Source of the DNA: a virus
Direction: 5' to 3' (one strand)
Virus record (IMG/VR): IMGVR_UViG_3300039056_000005
Span: 1 to 39,121 of that record
DNA: 39,121 nucleotides
Below, one piece after another: positions 32,101 through 39,121 of the stretch (position 1 is the stretch's first letter; every line of letters starts with the position of its first letter). The position numbers and the translations under genes were made by a program. Below the pieces are notes generated by a model. That model made no database searches, was not told where the DNA came from, and was given only the letters and a program-made list of their open reading frames with translations.

Positions 32101-35100
32101 CCCGGGTAAACCGCTTGTTGTAGCGGTAGTGCATATCCAGGTAGTGCGCCATTTCGTGCGCCATCACCTCTACATTGTCGTAGCTCTTCACCCGCACTTC
32201 GCTGTTGTTGCTTCGGTAAAAGCCCAGCTTTGACTTGCCCTGGACTTTTCCGAAGTAGATACGCTTTCCAATCAGATCCTGCAGCATGAACCGGATACCC
32301 TCACGGCGGGTCGGTTTTTCCTCCGGCTTCAGGGTTACGGTGCGATCCCCAATCTTGAATTTGCTGTTGTCCGGGCGCCGTGGCACGCCTGTCATGCTGT
32401 ACGGTGGCTGCCACTTAGGCATGGGTACATCGGCCCCCATATCGCTCATCATGGCGCTGGTGGCGTCCTGGCTGGTGGCGTCCTGGTCCTTTTTGGGCTG
32501 CAGCTCGGCAATCACCAGCTGGTGGCGGGCCTTAACCTTTGACAATTCCTCGGCCTGGTCCCACTCCTGCACCTGTTCTTCCAGCTTTGGCAGATCCCTT
32601 TCGGCCTGCTTCACCCGGGCGGCCTGCTGTTTGGCCTCGGCGTCGATGGCTGAAATGGTGTTGGCCACCCTGCGCGCCAGGCCGGTGGCATCGGCGCTGC
32701 CGATATCCTTGATATCCACCTGGTGTTCCAAGGCGCCGTCCAGGGTCAGCACAAACCGTGTTCCGGTGACATTATCCAGGGTCATATCAAAACCGGCATA
32801 GCTGCCAATGGCCTTGGATTCGGTACCGGCGTCTGACATTTTCGCGGCTTCCGCCAGGATCTCCTGGCCGGCGTCCTTGTGCTTGTCGAACGTCTGGCCA
32901 TTCACGGTGATACTGAAGTCTTTGGGCGCGGCCTTGGCCTTCTTCACGTCCTGAGCGTACTTCAGCAAGCGATCCTTGCCCCGCTCCACAATAGATTTTT
33001 CGCGGCGGATGGCGTCACGGATGCGGAACTGTTCGCGGTCGTGTTCTTCCTCGGCCTGTTCCAGCTTTCGCAGTTTCTGGCGAAGATCCATTTCTTCCAG
33101 GATCAGCGGATTGCCACTTGATGCCGCTTTCATCTCGGCGGCGTTGGCTGATTCCGCTCCCAAGTCCTCGATCTCGCGCTGTTTGGTGTTGCCCTTGCGC
33201 ACCTGCTCGATAAACCGAGCCTTGGTTTCGATGGTCTGCCACATGCGGCTGTCCAGCGTCTGCTTGGTGGCGTAGCGGTTGATCTCGATTTCAAAGCCAT
33301 TCGGGTCACGGTCGTACAACTCGTTACCCTGGCGGATAATCCGGCCTTCCCGCTGTTCCAGGTCTGACGGCCTCCACGGTGCATCCATGTGGTGGAGCCC
33401 CACCAGGCGGGTCTGCACGTTCATGCCGGCGCCCATCTTGGCAGTGGAGCCCATCAGCACGCGAACACGGCCTGTGCGCACCTTGGCGAACAATTCAGCC
33501 TTCTGCAGCTCGGTGTTGGCATCGTGGATATAGGCCACTTCCGATTCCGGTATGCCTAGGTTAATCAGCTTCTGGCGCAAGTCGTCATACACACTGAAGT
33601 CGCCATCCAGGGCTTCCAGCTCGTCCGGGCTCATGCGGTCCAGCTGTTCGCTGGCGGCCTCGTCGCCATCCTCGGCACGTTGGATCAGGTCACGGATTCT
33701 GTTGGCTTCCTGCGCCTTGGCGCCCTTGGGCGTACTCAGGTCGATGAATACCAGCTGCGCACCCTTGTCGTCGGCCCACTGGTCGTACAGTGTTTTAATC
33801 CGGCTGGCGGCCTCGTTGATCTTGCTGTCTGGGTTGTCGACGTACAATGCCGGGTCGATCAGGCGCATATCCAGGGCGGCCTTCCGGGCATCGCTCATAA
33901 TCTTGAGCATGTTGTCGGCGCCCTTCTCCGGCTTCTTCGGCAGGTGTTCAGCACGCCATACCAGTGAGCCCTTCGGATAAACCTCGTTGCCCCGCTCATC
34001 CTGAACGGGCACGCCAATGTAATCGGCCTGGTCCTTGCTGCGCTCCACAACAATGTTATTCGGCTTCCCGCCCTTGATCTTCGGTACCGGAAGGCGCTTG
34101 CCCTGTGCCGCCAGCTGCTTGTTGATATCGTCGCGGTTTACCACGTCACCAAAGGTCAGGTACCGCTGCATCAGCTCGGGCAGGTTCACGAACTTTCTGA
34201 AACGGCTGTTCAGCTTGTAGCTGCCCGTTGGTGACAGCTCCCAATCGGTGACCACTTCCCCGTACATGCGTGCCCAGGCATCGAAGTGTGCAATGCCCTG
34301 GTCCTGCAGGGTCTGGTAATCCAGGAACCGCTGCATCGTATACATTTCCGCCATGGTGTTGCTGATTGGCGTGCCGGTGGCGAATACCACGTTGTTGCCG
34401 CCAGTGCGCTCCAGGATGGATTGCACCTTCATAAACATATCGGCGGCCTTCTGGCTGCCCTGCGGGTTACCCAGGCCGGCAACGCGGGTCATGCTGGTGG
34501 CAAAGCCCAGGTTCTTGAACTCATGGGCTTCATCCAGGAACAGGGCATCCACACCCAATTCACCAAAGGTCAGGTTATCGTCCTTGTTCTCGGCATCGAA
34601 CAGGCGCTTCAGCCTTTCCTGAAGGCGCTCTTTCTGCTTCTCGATCTGCTTGATGGACCGGGCGCCCTTGCCTTCCTGGTCGCGGATAGTGGAAATGGCG
34701 GTGTCGATATCCCGGATCTGCTGGTTGATAAACCGTTCCTGGAACTCGGCATCCATTTCGACCTTGCCAAACGAGGAATGCGCCACAATCACGGCGTCCC
34801 AATCCCCGGTGGCGATCCTGGCGAACAGGCGCTTACGGTTACCCTTCTCAAAGTCTTTCTTGGTGGCGGCCAGAATGTTGGCGTTGGGATACAGCTTGGT
34901 GAAATCCTCGGCCCACTGGCCCACCAGGTGATTCGGTACCGCGAACATGGGCTTTTTGGCGCGGCCTGTCCGGCGTAGCTCCATGGCCCCGGCGATCATG
35001 GTGAAGGTTTTGCCGGCGCCCACTACGTGATCCAGCAACGTGGTACCGCTCTGCACAATCCGCCAGGCGGCATTGGCCTGGTGCGGACGCAACTTCACAA

Positions 35101-38100
35101 TGTCGTCGCCCACCTTGCCAGGGAACGTCAGGTGCGAACCGTCATACTTCCGCACGCGGTCGGTGTTGAAGGTGTCGTTGTAGAGTCGAACTAGGCGATT
35201 ACGGCGGGCATCGTCTTTCCAGATCCAGCGGCGGAACTCCGCTTTCACCCGTTGAATCTTCTCGTTGGCGGCGTTGGTGGCGGATTCGTTGATAACGGTG
35301 GTGTTTTCGTCCACTCGATCCCGAATCACTATGCTCTTGTCGTTTGCCGCGGCGGTCAAAATATCGCTCACCTGCGCACGGTCGGTACCGTACTGGCTTT
35401 CGGCGGCGGTTGTCGGGCTGCCTTTGATGTTCCACTTGGCCATTACCGGGTTGTAGGTTGCCTTGCCGCTGGCGTTACCCAGGATATGGTCGGCAAACTC
35501 GGTCACCACTTCCGGCGGCAACCAGTGGGCGCCAGGCTTCACCCGGATATCGACGGCTTCAATGTCCTCCGGCTGCACATCCTTCAGGGCCTGCACGTTG
35601 CGCTCAAAGCGCGGCATATCCTTCGCCATGCGCTCGGCCATGGCCAGCTTCTGCTTCACGTTGCCGGACAGGTATTCGTCGCGGGATTCCCAATTATTGG
35701 GCGTACTCTCGAAAACCAGGTCGCCCAGCTCGGCCACAATGGCGCTTTCCGTCTTGCCGTACAGTTGGCTCATGTACTTCATATCCACCCGGCCCTTTTC
35801 GGACAGGCTGGCGGTCAGTGCATCCTTGGCGGTGGTGGCTTTCTCCGGCGCCTTGTAGGGCTGCTGTGTCCGGGTCCGGAAGATGGCGGCCTTCTCGGCG
35901 CTCGGCTTGCGCGGGGTTTCCCCGGTGCGCTTGGCCACGGTCGGGCTGATACCCTTATCAAAGGATTCTTCCAGGGCGGCCAGCTGCGGCCAGGTTGGAT
36001 CATCCCGGAATAGGCGCTTGTTGGCATCCAGGTTGATGGGTCCGTTCTTCTTTACAAACTGGTCATACACCCGGTTGAGTCGGTCACGCAGTGCGCCCAG
36101 GGCCTCGTCCTTCACGTTTTCGGTCAGCTGCGCCTTACGCAGATCCGCGAACACGTCACGGACCTTAATCAGACCACGCACCCGTTCTTCGGCCTTTTTG
36201 CTCGGCATTTCCACGGGCTCAGACCGGGCCTGCCCCATTTCGCTTTCCAGGCGGATGCTGATCTGGTCGCCATCCAGGAACATGCTGCCCACCTTCACGT
36301 TCTCCACGCTGGTCGGCAGGGTTACTTCCTCGGATACCGGCTCAGTGGTGGCGGCGTCCATAAAGTCTTTTGGCAGGCTGGCCAGGGCTTCCTGCAGTAG
36401 CGCGTTGGTGTCTTGCCCCTGCCTTGCCACCAGGGCAGGCTCATTCGGCCCGTACATCGAACCGTAGGCGCCCCATTCACCCAGCATCATCCCCGGATTG
36501 CGGTCGAAGTATTCGTTTAACGGTACCTCGATACCCTTGGCATCCTTCACGGTGTTGACCACGGACCAGGATTCACCAGACGGCTGCTCTCCCTCCCGGC
36601 GCTTACGCAGAAAGATGATATCGGTAGTGACTTCGGTGCCGGCGTTCTTCAGGAATGCGTTGTTCGGCAGTCTCACAGCGCCCAGCAAGTCGGCACGCTC
36701 GGCCAGGTAATCACGCGCCATCTTGTTGTTGCCGTCCATCAGGCGGCTCGATACCACCATGGCCAGCACGCCATTGGGTTTCAGGCCGGCCATAGATTTG
36801 GCGAAGAAGTAATTGTGAATGCTCATTTTCGACAAGGCTTTGCGCTTGCCGTCATACAGCTTCTGATTGCCAAACGGCGGGTTACCAATGGCCAGGTCAA
36901 AATAGCCATCCGGCATGTTGAACTCTTGAAAGCCCATCGGTGCCTGAATGTTGGCGCCAGGGTACAGCTTCTGCGCAATGCCCCCGGTGATATGGTCCAG
37001 CTCCACCCCGGCAATGCTGCTCTTGGATCTCACGCCACCCGGCATGAATCCCAGGAAGTTGCCGGTACCAACGGATGGTTCCAGCACGCGGCCACCCTGA
37101 AAGCCCATGTTCTTCACGGCCTTCCAGATCTCGGTGACAATCTCCGGGCTGGTGTAGTGGGCATCCTGCGTACTGCGGCGAGCGGCGTCATATTCTGCTT
37201 CGGTCAAGGCCTCCTGCAGCTGTTTGGCCTCCTTCTCCCAGCCCTTGGTGATCTTGCCGCGGTCACCCACAAAGGCTTGAGGCAGGCCACCCCAGCCCAC
37301 ATAGCCGGCCAGGATCTGCTGTTCCTCCGGTGTGGCCTGGCGGCCTTCTTCGTTCAGCTGCTTCAGTGTCTGGATGGCTTTCAGGTTGTTCTTGAACTTG
37401 GTTTTGGCCCCGCCAGCACCAATGTTCATTTCCGGCGTCAGTGTGAAGAACTTGGCCGGCCTGTCGCCTGCTGGCTCTGCTCTCTGCGTTGTTGCGCCTT
37501 TTGGCGTTGGCGCCTTCTTTGCCGCTTTTTCTGTCGCATCTACGCTTCCCTCAGATCCTCGGGTTGCGGGCTGTCTGCTTCCAGCGTCCTGCTCATCGTC
37601 TGCAGGGCGTCGCTCAGTATCGCGGGTCCGTTGCCCGCCGGCTTGTCGTTCTCCGGTTCCCCCGGTGGAAACAGGTACGTTTCCCTCACCATCTGAAACG
37701 CCTCGTCCGGCTGGTACCCCGCTTCCTCCAGCTCGATCACCTGCTGGTACGTCTGTTCCGCTGCCTGTTTCAGCATCGGGTCCAGCGTCCCCTGCTTCTT
37801 CAGGCTCTGATACAGCTTCGGCCTGTTCTCCTTCCAGTGTTCTCTGGCCTGGTTGATCCAGTTCTGCAGGTTCATCCTGTGTTACCTCCGATGGTCGCTC
37901 GGCAGTGTCACCCGGCGTACCTTGGTCCCGGGCGGCAGGCTGGCTAGAAACTCCGGCGTCACCTCCGGACCTTGTGACGCCTGGCGGGGTTTCGCCTCGG
38001 CCTGCTCGTTGCCCGGTGCGCTCCCGCTCTGCCTTTTGGGCTTGTAGCCCTCGTTCTGCTGCTTCGATCGTTTCCGCTGTGCCATAACTCAGCCCTATTC

Positions 38101-39104
38101 CACGCTTGGTGATTACCTCACCACTCGGTAGCTCAAATTCAATAATAGCGTTTTCCAACTCTGCAGCCACTTCCTGCATCAGCTGTTCCGCTTCCTGTTG
38201 GGTATTGGCCTGCACCCAAAACTCATCACCACTCGGATGATACGCATCGGCGCCCTTTGCTTTGAATGCGCGGCCAATGGCCTGCAGCATCTGATCCCCG
38301 GCGCCGTGGCTCATGTTGTCGTTGATCCACTTCAGGGAATCGGCGTCAACTGATACCTGTACAGGCTTGCGCTCGTTTTCCTCATAGGCGCGGCGGTTGC
38401 CCAGGCCGGTTAGATCATCCTCAAGCAGTGCCTGGCGCATTTCGTCCTGTGTCATTTCAGCGACACGGCGGCGGGTTTGCGGGTCTTGTCGGCGCTCTAC
38501 GTTCGCCACGCCATCACCCTTTCTATCTTTTGCCTGAGCCAGTGCTTCAAGCGCGTTATCCCAATTTCCGGATATCGGCGTATCTCCTTCAGCATCAAAT
38601 GCTTGGAATGTATCGTCCCTGCGATCCTGAATCAGTTTTATACCGGGATCGTCGGTGTAATACGTGTAGATATCGAGAGGATCTTGCCAAACCTTGCCAG
38701 CCTTTCCTTGGAAATCAGGAAATTGGCCGTCTTTAATCTTGTTTGGCGTTTGGCCATCATAGCGCCGTTTGGTGGTTGCGGGCTCTGGCGCCGGAATATC
38801 CGCCAGCATCTGCCTGGCCTGATCGGCTCGCATATCCCACAACTGCGCATCAGTCACCCCGGCATCCCGCAACTGGTTGCGCTCAAACGGCGTCAGATCA
38901 TCAGCGGCCTGCCCGGTTTCCTGCCCGGCTTCTTGCTCAGGCTCTGGCCGGTCTGCTTCTTCCGGCGGCCTCACTGGCTGCAGCGGTACGTTCATATCCT
39001 GCGGCATTGCACCCTGGCGCGGCGCGATATCAATGCCCCGTTCTTTCAGCTTCTGCGCTACCAGGTCACCCATAGTCGGGCGCTCTGGTGCCCGTACCTT
39101 CTCA
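29141..39104 (-). CDS. Giant polyvalent protein: GGDEF, DNA methylase, SF2 helicase, zincin and C-terminal ejection-type domain (partial, 5' end missing)
   Basis: The frame is open from the primer tag to a TAG at 29141; the first Met (39073) has no ribosome site, so this is the rest of a longer gene. Numbered from that Met (3,310 residues): GGDEF domain 215-350 (DLTGLGNRR 220-228, SGDEF 281-285); disordered linker 350-540; adenine methylase 590-830 (EPSVGTGNF 665-673, NPPFG 731-735); SF2/SNF2 helicase 1325-1950 (GAGKT 1352-1356, DEAH 1514-1517, ATGTP 1565-1569, QREGRIIRQG 1907-1916); coiled coils about 1990-2190; zincin HEMAH 2306-2310 with likely third ligand Glu2354 in GFAEFVRLW; long C-terminal domain 2440-3310 (NAVRDT, hydrophobic helix 2990-3004). 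Methylase-helicase fusions such as P1 DarB protect incoming DNA; large phage polyvalent proteins are thought to be ejected with it. Confidence 0.9.
37540..37875 (-). CDS. Overprinted gene nested in the giant gene, 111 aa
   Basis: In a second frame of the same strand, GGAGGT lies eight bases before ATG 37873-37875. The product is a helical, normally composed protein: NLQNWINQAREHWKENRPKL, then TLDPMLKQAAEQTYQQVIEL and GYQPDEAFQMVRETYLFPPG. It reminds me of small phage proteins of the W....RP..Y..LK..G type with a VRE.YLFPPE-like end. By hand count about 83% of its codons end in G or C, like nearby genes, while the giant frame over the same bases has only about 30% in the 30 codons I counted and encodes low-complexity Gly/Ala/Pro/Glu/Arg text. 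Function unknown. It stops at 37540 (TAG). Confidence 0.6.
   Translation of the reverse strand: MNLQNWINQAREHWKENRPKLYQSLKKQGTLDPMLKQAAEQTYQQVIELEEAGYQPDEAFQMVRETYLFPPGEPENDKPAGNGPAILSDALQTMSRTLEADSPQPEDLREA
37882..38085 (-). CDS. Overprinted gene nested in the giant gene, upstream partner, 67 aa
   Basis: In the same frame as the 111-residue nested gene, ATG 38083-38085 opens a basic protein: a Lys/Arg/Gln-rich start (AQRKRSKQQNEGYKPKRQ), then VTPEFLASLPPGTKVRRV and a stop at 37882, which overlaps the next gene's GGAGGT ribosome site. About 79% of codons end in G or C. The start has only a weak site (GAGTT), so it is less certain than its partner. It could bind nucleic acid, judging from charge alone. 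It begins in codon 330 of the visible giant frame. Confidence 0.45.
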   Translation of the reverse strand: MAQRKRSKQQNEGYKPKRQSGSAPGNEQAEAKPRQASQGPEVTPEFLASLPPGTKVRRVTLPSDHRR

Positions 39105-39121
39105 GATCGTGACTGGGAAAC
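39105..39121 (-). other. Library primer tag at right end
   Basis: Reverse complement of bases 1-17. In the leftward strand it starts the window with GTTTCCCAG and reads in frame with the giant gene for five to six codons, which are artificial. Phage sequence ends at 39104. Confidence 0.9.

Noticed and set aside
36815-37696. 293-codon + strand frame opposite the methylase region
   Set aside because: Antisense shadow of conserved methylase motifs (NPPFG, EPSVGTGN) on the - strand, without ribosome site or recognisable protein features.
1-39121. Inverted identical ends as a phage terminal inverted repeat
   Set aside because: The 17 bases match a known amplification primer tag and do not extend into the adjacent phage sequence.

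Overview
The window is most of the genome of a tailed double-stranded DNA phage with a short tail (podovirus), carrying a P22-like head, packaging and tail module. The probable host is a gammaproteobacterium. The clues are a CsrA homologue, a lambda P-type replication protein, and DUF1364, DUF1367, DUF2303 and Ea22-like accessory genes that are usual in phages of enterics, pseudomonads and marine relatives. Host genus cannot be fixed from the sequence. No integrase, excisionase or CI-sized repressor was found, so a virulent lifestyle is most likely, although a small piece of the genome is missing. Both outermost 17 bases are the same library primer tag in opposite orientation, so the ends are artificial. 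The left end stops inside a leftward gene and the right end begins inside a leftward gene with an open frame. The simplest reading is a circular or circularly permuted genome interrupted inside one giant gene.

Layout. A divergent control region at 24.31-24.41 kb separates two transcription directions. A short rightward block (24.4-26.6 kb) holds a small HTH regulator, a lambda O-like initiator with a candidate replication origin inside it, a lambda P-like helicase loader and a DUF1367 gene. Everything else is leftward. From 24.3 down to 15.0 kb lie early/middle genes: a small membrane protein, an annealing protein, a coiled-coil protein, an HNH endonuclease, a DEDDh exonuclease, CsrA, DUF2303, a Gp49-RyR fusion, SSB, a transglycosylase-like protein and many small overlapping accessory genes. 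From 14.9 to 13.2 kb is the lysis group (amidase, a 3-TM holin-like protein, a nuclease-like protein and a second holin). From 13.2 to 1.1 kb is the virion module in P22-like order: small and large terminase, portal, scaffold, coat, gp4-like and gp10-like tail accessory factors, small tail genes and ejection proteins. The third ejection-protein position is taken by the start of the giant gene, which leaves at base 1 and very probably resumes at 39.1 kb, ending at 29.1 kb. A tailspike follows at 29.1-26.9 kb, then 250 bases of very short reading frames that look like gene remnants.

The giant product is at least about 3,680 residues and fills about 28% of the window. It carries in order an ejection-protein-like start, a GGDEF (diguanylate cyclase) domain, an adenine-specific DNA methylase, an SF2/SNF2 helicase, coiled coils, an HExxH zincin and a long C-terminal domain of the kind found in phage polyvalent proteins. 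Such proteins are thought to enter the cell with the DNA and blunt host defences. Inside its disordered linker two small genes appear to be encoded in another frame of the same strand, with a strong ribosome binding site and better codon use than the giant frame there. This overprinted pair, and the pairing of a GGDEF domain with a phage CsrA, are the most unusual features seen.
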